From Rhizobium glycinendophyticum (GTDB lineage: Bacteria > Pseudomonadota > Alphaproteobacteria > Rhizobiales > Rhizobiaceae): DNA of 64,000 nucleotides. Of the stretch, positions 1 through 9,231 are shown in pieces. The translations under genes were made by a program, and so were the position numbers. The stretch spans positions 930,001 to 994,000 of the forward strand of contig NZ_VFYP01000001.1 of NCBI RefSeq assembly GCF_006443685.1, written 5' to 3'. The notes below the pieces were generated by a model, which made no database searches, was not told the DNA's origin, and was given only the letters and a program-made list of their open reading frames with translations. How positions within the stretch are numbered: position 1 is the stretch's first letter; the number at the start of each line of letters is the position of its first letter.

Positions 1-243
1 CTCGGCTACCGCGTCGCGGGTTACTCAATCAATGGCGACAGCGGCTCGCTCCTAGGCGCTTCAGGCGTAGCCCGCCAATATCACCGCGCAAAAGACGGGG
101 ACGTGATCATCTCGCACATCAACCAGCCGACCCATGAGGCCGGCGAAGGCGTGGTCAAGGGCATCCTCGACTTGAAGGCCCGCGGCTTCCGCTTCGTCCG
201 GCTGAAGGACCGCACGGAGCCGGTCTCCGGCAAGAGTTTCTGA
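1..243 (+). CDS. Polysaccharide deacetylase, C-terminal part (5' truncated by window edge)
   Basis: An open frame runs from base 1 to a TGA at 241-243 and encodes the last 80 residues of a protein that starts before the window. The segment contains GDVIISHINQPTHEAGEG followed by a stretch ending FRFVRL. This matches the end of the NodB-fold polysaccharide deacetylase domain, where the ISH...P...T region supplies a conserved histidine. Family members remove acetyl groups from N-acetylglucosamine polymers in the periplasm or cell wall. The substrate cannot be told from this piece. It is tail-to-tail with the aminotransferase gene, with only 8 bases between the stop codons. Confidence 0.8.
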   Translation, partial: LGYRVAGYSINGDSGSLLGASGVARQYHRAKDGDVIISHINQPTHEAGEGVVKGILDLKARGFRFVRLKDRTEPVSGKSF

Positions 244-251
244 ACCCCGGA

Positions 252-1139
252 TCAGCCATCCGTCCCATGGCTGGATTTCGCCCAATCCATGTAGAGGTCA
301 AGCGCCTTGCGCGTCACCGGCCCCTCCTGGAACTGCGCATCATCGAGCCGCGTCACCGGCACCACCTTGGAATAATTGCCGGTCTGGAAAATCTCGTCGG
401 CATTCATGAAATCCTCGACCGACAGCGTCGCTTCGCGAACGTCGAAACCGGCATGGCGCAGCAGTCCAATGATCCGGGCGCGGGTGATGCCGGCAAGGAA
501 GGTGCGGTTGGCGGCGGGCGTATAGACCACGCCATCCTTCACCATGAACACGTTGGAGGAGGCGGTCTCCACCACATTGCCGTTCATGTCGCGCACCAGC
601 GCATTGTCGAAGCCACGTGAACGGGCTTCGATGATCATCCGGCCGGAGTTCGGATAAAGGCTGCCGGTCTTCGCCTCGGTCATCGCCGTTTCCGGCGACG
701 GCCGGCGGAAGGGCGATACCGTCAGCGACGAGGGCTTGGCGGTGTGCATCGGCGCCTCGAACAGGCAAAGCGCAAAGCGGGTCGAATCCGGATCGGCCGC
801 GACGACCGATCCCATCTGCCCGTGCTCTGCCCAATACATCGGTTTGATATAGATTGCCGTCCGGCCGTCAAACTTGCCGATGCCTTCCCAGGCCAGTCGC
901 TCGATTTCCTTCGCCTCCACCACCGGCTTCAGGCCCATGTTGACGGCCGAGCGGTTCACGCGTTCGCAATGCAGGTCGAGATCCGGCGCGATGCCATCGA
1001 ACCAGCGCGCGCCGTCGAACACGGTCGAGCCCAGCCACATGGCATGCGAAGCCGGCCCGATCAGCGGCGGATTGCCGGAAAACCAGTCGCCATCGACATA
1101 GGTGAAGGTGGGGGTGCGGGCAGACGTATCGACGGCCAT
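252..1139 (-). CDS. Branched-chain-type class IV aminotransferase (IlvE-like)
   Basis: The 295-residue product is a fold-type IV PLP enzyme. The probable Schiff-base lysine is K157 in EAKTGSLYPN. A downstream NVVETASSNVF segment carries the family's conserved glutamate near residue 192, and FLAGITRARII binds the cofactor phosphate. This is the layout of branched-chain amino acid aminotransferases, which interconvert Val, Leu and Ile with their 2-oxo acids using 2-oxoglutarate. Length and motifs fit the alphaproteobacterial 'IlvE2' group. D-amino acid aminotransferase and 4-amino-4-deoxychorismate lyase share the fold, so exact substrates are inferred. The start at 1139 reads MAVDTSART and leaves about 295 bases to the divergent OmpV-like gene. 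Confidence 0.88.
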   Translation of the reverse strand: MAVDTSARTPTFTYVDGDWFSGNPPLIGPASHAMWLGSTVFDGARWFDGIAPDLDLHCERVNRSAVNMGLKPVVEAKEIERLAWEGIGKFDGRTAIYIKPMYWAEHGQMGSVVAADPDSTRFALCLFEAPMHTAKPSSLTVSPFRRPSPETAMTEAKTGSLYPNSGRMIIEARSRGFDNALVRDMNGNVVETASSNVFMVKDGVVYTPAANRTFLAGITRARIIGLLRHAGFDVREATLSVEDFMNADEIFQTGNYSKVVPVTRLDDAQFQEGPVTRKALDLYMDWAKSSHGTDG

Positions 1140-1434
1140 GGCGGCTCTCCTGTTCTCGTTGCCTGCAGGAAAGGTGCTGCGGCGGGAGAGGTCAAGGATA
1201 AATTGGCCGCGCCCAGGGGAAATCCCGCGATGGTGCCACTGTCGCCGTCATTGGGTCGATTCCCTATGCCTCATCAGCAACTTGGCTGATTGGTCCATCG
1301 TTTCAAGTGATGGTCGCCGCCCAATCGGAGCGCCTATCGTGGTTAAATGTGTTGTAACGGATTTCCGCGATATTGAGCGAAAGCAAGGCCCGTGCCCTGC
1401 CAGTCTGTCGTTCTGCGTTTCTCTGGGGGTCACC

Positions 1435-2232
1435 ATGCACAAGGCGCGTTTCGCCTCTCTTCTCGCCGCATCCGTGGCGCTCGTCGCTTCGCCGGCCCTG
1501 GCCGATGGCTTCTTCTCCGGCAACTGGTATGTGACACTGGGTGGCGCCGGCATTTCCGCCCCCACGTTCGAAGGCTCCAAGAACCGCAAGCTGTTCTTCC
1601 AGCCGATTATCTCCGTCGGTCGCGGGGGCGCACCACGTTTCTCGTCCCGCAACGATAATCCGAGCTTTGCGATCTACGACACCGACGTCCTGCGCGCCGG
1701 CGTCGTCGGCAAGTTCGTGCCCGGGCGTGACGCCGGCACCGACGATGCGCTGAAAGGCCTCTCCGAAGTCAAATGGGGCGGTGAACTCGGCGGCTTTGCC
1801 GACCTTTATATCACCGATTACCTGCGCGCCCGTGCCGAGCTGCGCCAGGGCATCCGCGCCCATGACGGACTGGTCGCCGATATCGCCGTCGATGCCTTCA
1901 CCGATATCGCGCCCGGTTTGCGCGTCTCGGCTGGCCCGCGCATGACCTACGCCACGAGCGGCTATACCCAAGCCTATTACGGCGTGAACGCCGCCGAATC
2001 CGCCGCCTCCGGCCTCAGCCAATACGATCCCGATGGCGGTATCACCTCTTATGGAGCGGGCGGCGCGATCACCTGGGATGCTACCGACAAGCTCTCAATG
2101 AGCGCCTTCACCGAATACAAGCATCTGGCCGGTCCGGCCGGGGATTCGAGCCTGGTCCGGGAAGAAGGCACCCGCAACCAGCTGATGTTCGGCGTCTCCG
2201 CCAGCTACAAGTTCGGCGTCAGTTTCGACTGA
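1435..2232 (+). CDS. MipA/OmpV family outer membrane protein
   Basis: The 265-residue protein begins MHKARFASLLAASVAL with a Sec signal peptide ending near ALA-D (residue 23). It continues as an antiparallel beta-barrel with alternating aromatic residues and ends FGVSFD, where the penultimate Phe resembles an outer-membrane-protein C terminus. The repeated pattern GGELGGFADLYITDYLRARAE is typical of MipA/OmpV proteins. These are outer membrane proteins linked to peptidoglycan machinery scaffolding or small-molecule passage, but the role here is unknown. The frame is open upstream to 1102, but the ATG at 1435 is chosen because a signal peptide follows it directly. Confidence 0.82.
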   Translation: MHKARFASLLAASVALVASPALADGFFSGNWYVTLGGAGISAPTFEGSKNRKLFFQPIISVGRGGAPRFSSRNDNPSFAIYDTDVLRAGVVGKFVPGRDAGTDDALKGLSEVKWGGELGGFADLYITDYLRARAELRQGIRAHDGLVADIAVDAFTDIAPGLRVSAGPRMTYATSGYTQAYYGVNAAESAASGLSQYDPDGGITSYGAGGAITWDATDKLSMSAFTEYKHLAGPAGDSSLVREEGTRNQLMFGVSASYKFGVSFD

Positions 2233-2281
2233 CAAAGGGCCGCAGCGGATTTTCGATCGGGAAGGGCAGGGGGCGGTTTTC

Positions 2282-3265
2282 TTGACCCCGCCCATGCTCT
2301 ATCAACAGGGGATGAGCACAGCCGATCCGAACATCGACCGCGTCATCGACGCGCCTTCCGACAACTTCGTCTATCGCATTCTGCCGCGATGGCTCTGGCC
2401 GCATGCCCAGCTCGCCCGCTGGGATCGCCCGATCGGCTGGCAATTGCTGATGTGGCCCTGCTTCTGGTCCTCGGCGCTCGCCGCCAACACACTTGCCGCT
2501 GAAGGCCGGTTGAACCTCGGCCTTTTCGCCTTTCACCTTGTCCTGTTTTTCCTCGGCTCGGTTGCCATGCGTGGCGCAGGTTGCACCTATAATGACCTCG
2601 TCGACCACGAGATCGACGACAAGGTGGCGCGCACCCGCTCGCGTCCGCTGCCTTCGGGTCGCATAACGCGGAAAAACGCCAAGATCTTCATGGTGTTGCA
2701 GGCGCTTGTCGGTCTCGTCGTTCTGCTCTGCTTCAACACGTTTTCGATCATGCTCGGCATCCTGTCGCTCGTCATCGTCGCGATCTATCCCTTCGCCAAG
2801 CGCTTCACCGACTGGCCGCAATTCTTCCTCGGGCTCGCCTTCTCCTGGGGCGGGCTGATGGGCTGGGCAGGCCTTCACGGCAATCTGTCGCTCGCCGCTG
2901 TCCTCCTCTATGCCGGTGCTGTTGCCTGGACCATCGGCTACGACACCATCTACGCCCATCAGGACAAAGAGGATGACGCCCTGGTCGGCGTGCGTTCCAC
3001 AGCCCGGCTGTTTGGCGACGACACGAAGATCTGGCTGGTCGGGCTCTATGGCCTCACCTTGGTCCTGCTGCTCGTGGCCTTCCTGGTGGCCGGCGCCGCC
3101 TGGCCGGCGATCTTTGGGCTGCTGGCCGCAGGCGCTCTTCTCGGCTGGCAGATCAAGGTGCTCGATATCGACGACGGCGCCCAATGCCTCAAACTTTTCA
3201 AGTCCAACAATCGTGTCGGCCTGATCATCTTTGCCGGTCTGGTGCTGGCGCTGCCGTTTGCATGA
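2282..3265 (+). CDS. ubiA: 4-hydroxybenzoate polyprenyltransferase UbiA
   Basis: This integral membrane prenyltransferase transfers a polyprenyl chain to 4-hydroxybenzoate in ubiquinone synthesis. The first Asp-rich motif is in CTYNDLVDHEID and the second is in GYDTIYAHQDKEDD; both bind Mg-diphosphate. About eight hydrophobic helices are visible, and WDRPIGWQLLMWPCFWS is the conserved N-terminal block. The start is uncertain. A TTG at 2282 has a well-spaced AGGGGG (2268-2273), while ATGs at 2294 and 2312 (MSTADPN) also fit the family's usual N terminus. A strong terminator follows the gene. Confidence 0.93.
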   Translation: MTPPMLYQQGMSTADPNIDRVIDAPSDNFVYRILPRWLWPHAQLARWDRPIGWQLLMWPCFWSSALAANTLAAEGRLNLGLFAFHLVLFFLGSVAMRGAGCTYNDLVDHEIDDKVARTRSRPLPSGRITRKNAKIFMVLQALVGLVVLLCFNTFSIMLGILSLVIVAIYPFAKRFTDWPQFFLGLAFSWGGLMGWAGLHGNLSLAAVLLYAGAVAWTIGYDTIYAHQDKEDDALVGVRSTARLFGDDTKIWLVGLYGLTLVLLLVAFLVAGAAWPAIFGLLAAGALLGWQIKVLDIDDGAQCLKLFKSNNRVGLIIFAGLVLALPFA

Positions 3266-3347
3266 GCGATGTCTTGAAACCGGATTGCCGCACGCTCCGG
3301 ATCTGTTTCCCTATGAGACGGGTCGTCTGACCAAAACCCCAAACGCA

Positions 3348-3382
3348 AGAGGCCCGGAAGTCGCCTTCCGGGCCTCTTTTTT
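3348..3382 (+). terminator. Rho-independent terminator after ubiA
   Basis: A perfect 13-bp stem (AGAGGCCCGGAAG at 3348-3360 with CTTCCGGGCCTCT at 3365-3377) encloses a 4-base loop. It is followed by TTTTT on the + strand. It separates ubiA from the convergent DUF6101 gene and is oriented for ubiA. Confidence 0.88.
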
Positions 3383-3401
3383 GTCCCGTCTCAGGACACA
3401 A

Positions 3402-3974
3402 TCAGTTGCGGGCGATGATTTCCTTTCCGGAAATCTTCATGGTTACACCCAGCTTGCCGGTGGTGCGACGCACCAGGAAGCGCGGACGGCGCTCGGCGAA
3501 ATAGGAATGGCGGCGGCGCGGCTGTGTCTCCTTGGTGCGCACCTCGCCGATATGCTCTTCCAGCGGCCGTGCAACGCCATCCGCCTCGACCATCAGCATC
3601 GGAATACGGAACGCATCCGACCATCCGCGCCAGTCGGCGGCGATGTCGCACAGGTCGTGAGCAACCAGAAGCGGGATGCACAGTTCCGGATCGTCGTGAT
3701 GCAGTTCCAGCGTTACGGTGACTTCGCCGTCACCATGATCGATGGCACGGGCCGCCACACCCTTGAAGGCGCGGGCAGGAAGAGCGAAGGAAAGCGGAAG
3801 GCCGCTGCCGGCCAGGATCTTGCGCAGCACGGCGCCGCGTTCGTCGATGGTGATCGTCACGTCTCCCGAGGCTCCGCGCAAAGCGTAGGTGACCTGCTGA
3901 GGGAACCGTGCAGGGTCCAATCGCAAGGTGGCGCCGGCCCATGCAGGCTTCAAAACGGTGTTCGTCATCTTCAT
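3402..3974 (-). CDS. DUF6101 family protein
   Basis: The 190-residue soluble protein has no signal peptide or membrane helix. It is recognised from overall sequence as the DUF6101 family that is frequent in Rhizobiales. It has a beta-rich N-terminal half and an Arg-rich segment (RRRHSYFAERRPRFLVRR, about residues 150-170). No catalytic motif is evident and the function is unknown. It is convergent with ubiA across a terminator and divergent from the DUF1217 gene across about 357 bases. The start MKMTNTV could also be the second Met two codons in. Confidence 0.72.
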   Translation of the reverse strand: MKMTNTVLKPAWAGATLRLDPARFPQQVTYALRGASGDVTITIDERGAVLRKILAGSGLPLSFALPARAFKGVAARAIDHGDGEVTVTLELHHDDPELCIPLLVAHDLCDIAADWRGWSDAFRIPMLMVEADGVARPLEEHIGEVRTKETQPRRRHSYFAERRPRFLVRRTTGKLGVTMKISGKEIIARN

Positions 3975-4331
3975 GCTACCCTTGTTTTACCCGAGAGCGC
4001 GTCATGTGCTCGTCTGTTCGGGACTTTGCGTCCTCTATGGCGCCAAGATAGCCACGCCCCCTTCGAGACAGCTTAAAAATTGCGGTAAAAAAAACCTTGC
4101 GGTCTCAAATGGTTAGTTTTGTCATATCGGGCAGGGTTTCGAAAAAGTGAATGTTTGTTCGCCCTGTTTCAGGGAGAGACAGCCGCACGGCGATAGTCCC
4201 GGAAACAGGAGCGGTCGTGCGACGGAAATCGCCACTTCGATCCGCTTCTTCAGGATTTCATAAAGCTCCAGGCAAGAATTGAGGCGCATACTGCGATTCG
4301 CGCTGTCTGTATCTTTGCCGAGGAATGCCCG
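3975..4331. other. Intergenic region between divergent DUF6101 and DUF1217 genes
   Basis: These 357 bases separate two divergent genes and must hold both promoters. An A-rich run lies at 4075-4096. AGGA at 4321-4324 is a ribosome binding site seven bases before the ATG at 4332. No convincing operator, RNA or small gene was seen. Confidence 0.4.
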
Positions 4332-6515
4332 ATGGTTTCTACCTTTCTGAGCTACAATCTGGTCACCCGTGACCTGAAGGGAAGCCTCGACCGCGTGGCC
4401 TCGGACAGCACCGTCGCGCGCCAGACCCAGTACTTCAAGGACAACATCGACAAGGTCACCTCGGTCGACGAGTTTCTCGACGATTATCAGCTCTATTCCT
4501 ATGCGATGAAGGCCCATGGTCTCGAAGAGATGACCTATGCCAAGGCTTTCATGAAAAAGGTTCTGGAAAGCGATCTGAACGACGAAAAGAGCTTCGCCAA
4601 CCAGCTGAGCGACGACCGCTACCGCAGTTTCGCCGCCGCCTTTCAGTTCACCGAAGAAACTGCAGACGGCCAGACGGATGCGCAGCAGACGAAGATGCTG
4701 GAGCAATACGAAGCGGCACTCGCGGCCGAAAGCGATTCACTGGAGGCGGAAAGCAACTACTACGATCAACGGATCGATACGATCACCAGCGCCCAGAGCC
4801 TGGTCGGGACATCACGGCTGCTGAATTACGCCTTGAACGCTTATGGCATCGACGGCACCTATTACAGTAAGGATCACATCCTGAAGGTGCTGACGAGTGA
4901 TGTGACCGATAGCAACAGCTATGTGAACCAACTGGTGAAGAACAAGAGCCAGGACGCTGCCGGCTTCCTGAAACTGGCCAAAGCATTCAATTTCAACAGC
5001 GACGGCAGCCTTTCCGATACCAAGGCGCAGACCGATACTCAGAAGGAGGCGACAATCTCCCTCTATGTCGACGAAGAGCAGACCTATGTCAGCAATTACT
5101 ATCTGGAGCGCGAGAAGGCATACTACGCCTCCAAGATCGGCAGCGTTGACTCCGTCACCGACATCACCTCCGACAGCCGCCTGTTCAACTACGTAAAGAC
5201 AGCTTTCCAGCTCGACAGCACGGTCACGTCGTCGGTGTTCAAGAGCATCGTCACCAGTGATCTCACCGCGTCGGACAACTACGCCGTCACCAATGGCGGC
5301 GATGCCTGGGTAGCGCTGGCGCAGAAGTTCAACTTCGACACCACGGGTGCGGTCAAGGCCGATTCGGCTGCTCAGTCCAGCACGCAGCTCGCCACGACGA
5401 ACAGCAATTTTGCCACCTATTACGACGACGCCGACGAAGAGAAGAAGACGGCCCTCATCGAGACATTCAAGACCGGCATGGCCAAGGTCACCAAGGTCGA
5501 TGACATTCTGAACAACGCTTCGTTGAAGCTGATATTGCAGCGCACCTTTGGATTCGAATCCAGCGAGTTCAGCAACACGGAACTGCGCAAGGCGCTGACC
5601 AGCGACTTCACCGATCCGGAGAGCTATGCCAACAAATCCAAGGATGAACGTCTGATTGAAATGTCGAAGCTGTTCAACTTCGACAGTGACGGCAATATCG
5701 ACGCGCCGCTGCAGGCCCACAGCACTTTCGCCGCCACGATGATTTCGAAGGACTACATCATCAACAAGTCCCGTTTTCTTGAGGGGACCGAGCTGAAGAC
5801 AACCAAGGAAACCGCAACCAAGGCGGCGACCTACTACCAGGAAAACATTCAGGGCGTGGAGACGGTCGATGACCTGTTGTCCGATCGCGGCATCATCGAT
5901 GTGGTGATCGGTGCCTACGGCCTGGATGAGACGGTGAGCGACGATTTCCTCAAGCAGATATTCGCTTCCGATCTGTCCGACCCGAAGAGCTTCGTCAATC
6001 AGCAGTCCAGCAACAAATGGGCTGAACTGGTCGCATCCTTCAACTTCGACAGCGAGGGCAAGCTGACCCGCGAGACCTTGGGCACAGTCCAGCAGCGCGG
6101 CGAGACGCTCGAGACCGTCAATCTCTATATGCGCCAGACACTGGAAGAGAACGAAGGCGAGAGCAGTGAAGCTGTTCGCCTCGCGCTCTATTTCGAGCGC
6201 ACGGCGCCGACGATTACCGACGCCTATGAGATCATCGCCGATGACGCTTTGACGGAAGTCTTCCGCACCATCTTCGGCTACACCGAGGATTTCTCCAACA
6301 TGGATGTTGACGCTCAGGCCAAGGTGATCAAATCGCAGCTTGAGCTGTCCGACCTTCAGGACCCGAAAAAGCTGCAGCGCTTGATCGAACGCTACACCGC
6401 CATGTATGACACCGAAAATGCCAGTTATGATACGACGGCAGTCTCGATCCTGTCCGGCGGCAGCGCGAGCATCTCTGCCGACCTGCTCTTGAGCATCGCT
6501 CAGCTCAAATACTGA
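4332..6515 (+). CDS. Large multi-repeat DUF1217 protein
   Basis: The 727-residue protein is built from six tandem copies of a unit of about 75 residues spaced 75 to 125 residues apart (starts near 33, 140, 262, 375, 500 and 620). Each copy follows the pattern Y-x-x-x-I-x-x-V-x-S-V-D-D-x-L, then an A-F/Y-G-L-like segment, a SDL-x-D-x-x-SF/Y-x-N turn and a closing A-x-x-FNFD. This is the DUF1217 domain, usually found in shorter rhizobial proteins inside flagellar gene clusters. There is no signal peptide. The helix-rich, soluble, Asp- and Ser-rich composition suggests an exported filament-associated or structural protein, but this is inference. No flagellar gene lies in this window. AGGA lies 7 bases before the ATG. 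Confidence 0.75.
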   Translation: MVSTFLSYNLVTRDLKGSLDRVASDSTVARQTQYFKDNIDKVTSVDEFLDDYQLYSYAMKAHGLEEMTYAKAFMKKVLESDLNDEKSFANQLSDDRYRSFAAAFQFTEETADGQTDAQQTKMLEQYEAALAAESDSLEAESNYYDQRIDTITSAQSLVGTSRLLNYALNAYGIDGTYYSKDHILKVLTSDVTDSNSYVNQLVKNKSQDAAGFLKLAKAFNFNSDGSLSDTKAQTDTQKEATISLYVDEEQTYVSNYYLEREKAYYASKIGSVDSVTDITSDSRLFNYVKTAFQLDSTVTSSVFKSIVTSDLTASDNYAVTNGGDAWVALAQKFNFDTTGAVKADSAAQSSTQLATTNSNFATYYDDADEEKKTALIETFKTGMAKVTKVDDILNNASLKLILQRTFGFESSEFSNTELRKALTSDFTDPESYANKSKDERLIEMSKLFNFDSDGNIDAPLQAHSTFAATMISKDYIINKSRFLEGTELKTTKETATKAATYYQENIQGVETVDDLLSDRGIIDVVIGAYGLDETVSDDFLKQIFASDLSDPKSFVNQQSSNKWAELVASFNFDSEGKLTRETLGTVQQRGETLETVNLYMRQTLEENEGESSEAVRLALYFERTAPTITDAYEIIADDALTEVFRTIFGYTEDFSNMDVDAQAKVIKSQLELSDLQDPKKLQRLIERYTAMYDTENASYDTTAVSILSGGSASISADLLLSIAQLKY

Positions 6516-6526
6516 AGAATTCCGAA

Positions 6527-6558
6527 GCCGCCTGTACCTTGCAGGCGGTTTTCCTTTT
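6527..6558 (+). terminator. Rho-independent terminator after the DUF1217 gene
   Basis: A 7-bp GC stem (CCGCCTG at 6528-6534 with CAGGCGG at 6542-6548) is followed by TTTTCCTTTT. It lies just downstream of the DUF1217 stop codon and just before the ModE-type operator. Confidence 0.7.
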
Positions 6559-6562
6559 GGCT

Positions 6563-6590
6563 ATCGATATATCCAAGGAAATATATCGAT
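6563..6590 (+). promoter_or_regulatory. ModE-type molybdate operator before modA
   Basis: A perfect palindrome ATCGATATAT-N8-ATATATCGAT lies 12 bases before the modA ATG. It closely resembles the known ModE consensus, in which CGnTATATA half-sites flank a 6-8 base spacer. Its position over the ribosome binding/promoter area fits repression of modABC when molybdate is plentiful. The ModE-like protein at 9232-9621 is the obvious candidate regulator. Confidence 0.85.
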
Positions 6591-6601
6591 GGGGATTTTT
6601 C

Positions 6602-7402
6602 ATGCGTAAATTCACGAAGGTTGCCGTCCTCGCCCTTGGCGCGATTGTGGCTCAACTCTCGCCTGCCACCCTTGCGGCAGGGCGTGCAGAAGCCGCCGAT
6701 CCCATCACAGTCTTCGCCGCGGCAAGCCTCAAAGAAAGCGTCGAGACAATCGCCGCGGACTGGAAGGCCGAAACCGGCAACGAGGTCCGCTTGTCCTTCG
6801 CCGGCAGTTCGGCTCTCGCCAAGCAGATCGAGGAAGGCGCGCCCGCTGACGTCTTCATCTCTGCCGATCTGAAGTGGATGGATCATCTCGACAAGGCCGG
6901 CAGGATCAAGTCCGCCACCCGCGTCAACCTGCTCGGCAACCGCATTGTGCTCGTCGCACCGAAGGATTCCACGTTAACCGCCACCATCGGCGAAAGCTTC
7001 CCCTTGGCGACCCTGTTGGGTGATGGCCGCCTGGCCATGGCCAATGTCGATGCTGTCCCCGCCGGAACCTATGGCAAGGCGGCGCTCGAAAAGCTTGGCG
7101 TCTGGCAGAGCGTCAAGGACAAGGTGGCCCAGGCCGAGAATGTCCGCGCGGCCCTGCTGCTGGTCTCGCGCACGGAAGCCCCTCTCGGCATCGTCTACGA
7201 GACCGACGCCAAGGTCGATGCGGGTGTGAAAATCCTCGATCGCTTCCCCGAAGAAAGCCACCCGGCCATCGTCTATCCGGCAGCCGTGACCACCGACAGC
7301 AAGAATCCCGAAGCCGCCGCCTTCCTCGCTTACTTGCAGGGCGGCAAGGCCCATGCCATCTTCACCGCTGCCGGCTTCACGGTACTCGCCAAGACCAACT
7401 GA
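6602..7402 (+). CDS. modA: Molybdate ABC transporter substrate-binding protein ModA
   Basis: The 266-residue periplasmic binding protein has a signal peptide (MRKFTKVAVLALGAIVAQL...) cleaved near AEA-AD, around residue 31. The mature protein starts DPITVFAAASLKESV, the ModA hallmark whose serine region contacts the oxyanion. GSSALAKQIEEGAPADVFISAD is the second conserved block. It captures molybdate (and tungstate) and delivers it to ModB. The ATG at 6602 is chosen over upstream in-frame codons because it gives a proper signal peptide and leaves the ModE operator upstream. It is first in a compact modABC operon, with modB 24 bases downstream. Confidence 0.95.
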   Translation: MRKFTKVAVLALGAIVAQLSPATLAAGRAEAADPITVFAAASLKESVETIAADWKAETGNEVRLSFAGSSALAKQIEEGAPADVFISADLKWMDHLDKAGRIKSATRVNLLGNRIVLVAPKDSTLTATIGESFPLATLLGDGRLAMANVDAVPAGTYGKAALEKLGVWQSVKDKVAQAENVRAALLLVSRTEAPLGIVYETDAKVDAGVKILDRFPEESHPAIVYPAAVTTDSKNPEAAAFLAYLQGGKAHAIFTAAGFTVLAKTN

Positions 7403-7426
7403 CGGCGGACGAACCCTCGCATCGGG

Positions 7427-8128
7427 ATGCCTTTCTTGACCCTGACGGCTGAAGAATGGACCGCCATGTGGCTCAGCCTGAAGGTTGCGAGCGTGGCTGT
7501 CATCTTTTCGCTGCCCCTCGGACTCTTCGTCGCCTGGCTGCTGTCGCGACGAAACTTCTGGGGCAAGTCGCTGTTGAATGGACTTGTTCATCTGCCGTTG
7601 ATTCTGCCGCCAGTCGTCACGGGTTACCTGCTGTTGATCACCTTTGGTCGGCGTGGCGCCGTCGGCGCCTTTCTCGATAACACGCTCGGCCTCGTTTTTT
7701 CCTTCCGCTGGACGGGGGCAGCACTTGCCGCCGCCGTCATGGGGTTCCCGCTTCTCGTCCGCTCCATTCGCCTGTCGCTGGACGCCGTGGACCAGAGGCT
7801 GGAAGCGGCCGCCTCAACGCTCGGCGCGAGCCCCGCCCATGTCTTCCTTACTGTTACCCTGCCGCTGATCCTGCCCGGCATCGCCGCCGGGGCCATCCTC
7901 GCCTTCGCCAAGTCCATGGGTGAATTCGGCGCGACCATCACCTTCGTCTCCAATATCCCCGGTGAGACCCAGACGCTCGCCTCGGCCATCTACACCTACA
8001 CCCAGGTGCCGGGCGGTGATGTCGCTGCCATGCGCCTCACCCTGATCTCCATCGCCCTCTCGCTCGGTGCGCTCGTCGCTTCCGAATTCCTTTCCCGGCG
8101 CATCGCCGCCCGCGTCGGAGCGGGCTGA
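7427..8128 (+). CDS. modB: Molybdate ABC transporter permease ModB
   Basis: The 233-residue inner membrane protein has about five or six transmembrane helices. The binding-protein-dependent transport motif EAAxxLGASPxxxxxxVTLPLILPGI is visible around residues 124-150 and docks the ATPase. It forms the molybdate channel with ModC and receives substrate from ModA. It starts 24 bases after modA, and its TGA overlaps the ATG of modC, a sign of translational coupling. Confidence 0.95.
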   Translation: MPFLTLTAEEWTAMWLSLKVASVAVIFSLPLGLFVAWLLSRRNFWGKSLLNGLVHLPLILPPVVTGYLLLITFGRRGAVGAFLDNTLGLVFSFRWTGAALAAAVMGFPLLVRSIRLSLDAVDQRLEAAASTLGASPAHVFLTVTLPLILPGIAAGAILAFAKSMGEFGATITFVSNIPGETQTLASAIYTYTQVPGGDVAAMRLTLISIALSLGALVASEFLSRRIAARVGAG

Positions 8129-9213
8129 TGCTGGAGATCTCCGTTCACCACCACCAGGGCGCCTTCACCCTCGACGCCAACCTCGCCATCGGCCGCGGCC
8201 TCACGGCGCTCTTCGGTCCCTCCGGTTCCGGCAAAACAACACTCGTCAACATGCTCGCCGGCCTGATCCGTCCCACACAGGGCCGCGTGGTCTTCGACGG
8301 AGAGCCATGGACCGATACCGGGCGCGGCGTCTTCGTGCCCCCGCATCGCCGGCGCATCGGTTATGTCTTCCAGGAAGGTCGCCTCTTTCCGCACATGAGC
8401 GTATTGCAGAACCTGCGCTACGGCGAAAAATCTTTGCCCAAGGGCGAGCGTCGCGAGGATCTTGCCCGCGTGACCAACTTGCTCGGCATTTCCGCTTTGC
8501 TCGACCGTCGCCCCGCCCATCTTTCCGGCGGCGAAAAGCAACGCGTGGCGCTCGGCCGCGCCTTGATGGCAAGCCCCAAACTACTCTTGATGGACGAACC
8601 GCTCTCGGCACTCGATCACGATCTGAAGGGCCAGATCCTGCCCTATATCGAGCGCATCCGCGACGATGTCGGCATACCGATCCTCTATGTCAGTCATTCG
8701 CTCGACGAGGTGGCGCGACTGGCAACCGGCGTCGTCACCTTCGAACGCGGCAAGACAACCGCCATCGGCGGTCCGGATGCCATGTTGGCAACGATCGCGC
8801 GTGGCACGGGAGACTTACCGGCCGGCAATTTCATTGAAGCGACCGTCACCGGCCACGATGACCGGGATGGCCTGACGGAAGCCCTGGCCACGGCAGGCCC
8901 GATCGTATTGAGGCGTGCTCAAGTCGAGATCGGCGCCCGCATCCGCGTTTTCGTGCCGGTGTCGGATATCGTCGTGGCCAAGGGGGCCGCCGACGGATTA
9001 TCGACGCTTAACAGGCTGTCAGGGGTGGTCGCTGATATCTCGGATAGCGGTGAGGGCGCAGTAACACTGAGCGTCAGCTGCAACGGCGAGCGTCTGCTGG
9101 CCGAACTTACCCGCCGTTCTGTGTCTCAACTTGCCCTGACAAAGGGCATGCCGGTCAGCCTGCTGTTCAAGACGGTGTCGATCGCCCCCGAGGGACTGTT
9201 CCGCCGGCTTTAG
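8128..9213 (+). CDS. modC: Molybdate ABC transporter ATP-binding protein ModC
   Basis: The 361-residue ATPase carries a Walker A motif GPSGSGKTT (residues 30-38), signature LSGGEKQRVALGRAL, Walker B LLLMDEPLSALDHD and an H-loop SHSLDEV. The C-terminal ~125 residues form a Mop/TOBE molybdate-binding domain beginning near NRLSGVVADIS. This can give feedback control of transport by cytoplasmic molybdate. Its start overlaps the modB stop by one base. It converges on the ModE-like gene with an 18-base gap. Confidence 0.95.
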   Translation: MLEISVHHHQGAFTLDANLAIGRGLTALFGPSGSGKTTLVNMLAGLIRPTQGRVVFDGEPWTDTGRGVFVPPHRRRIGYVFQEGRLFPHMSVLQNLRYGEKSLPKGERREDLARVTNLLGISALLDRRPAHLSGGEKQRVALGRALMASPKLLLMDEPLSALDHDLKGQILPYIERIRDDVGIPILYVSHSLDEVARLATGVVTFERGKTTAIGGPDAMLATIARGTGDLPAGNFIEATVTGHDDRDGLTEALATAGPIVLRRAQVEIGARIRVFVPVSDIVVAKGAADGLSTLNRLSGVVADISDSGEGAVTLSVSCNGERLLAELTRRSVSQLALTKGMPVSLLFKTVSIAPEGLFRRL

Positions 9214-9231
9214 GGTCACGCAGCGAGCGCT

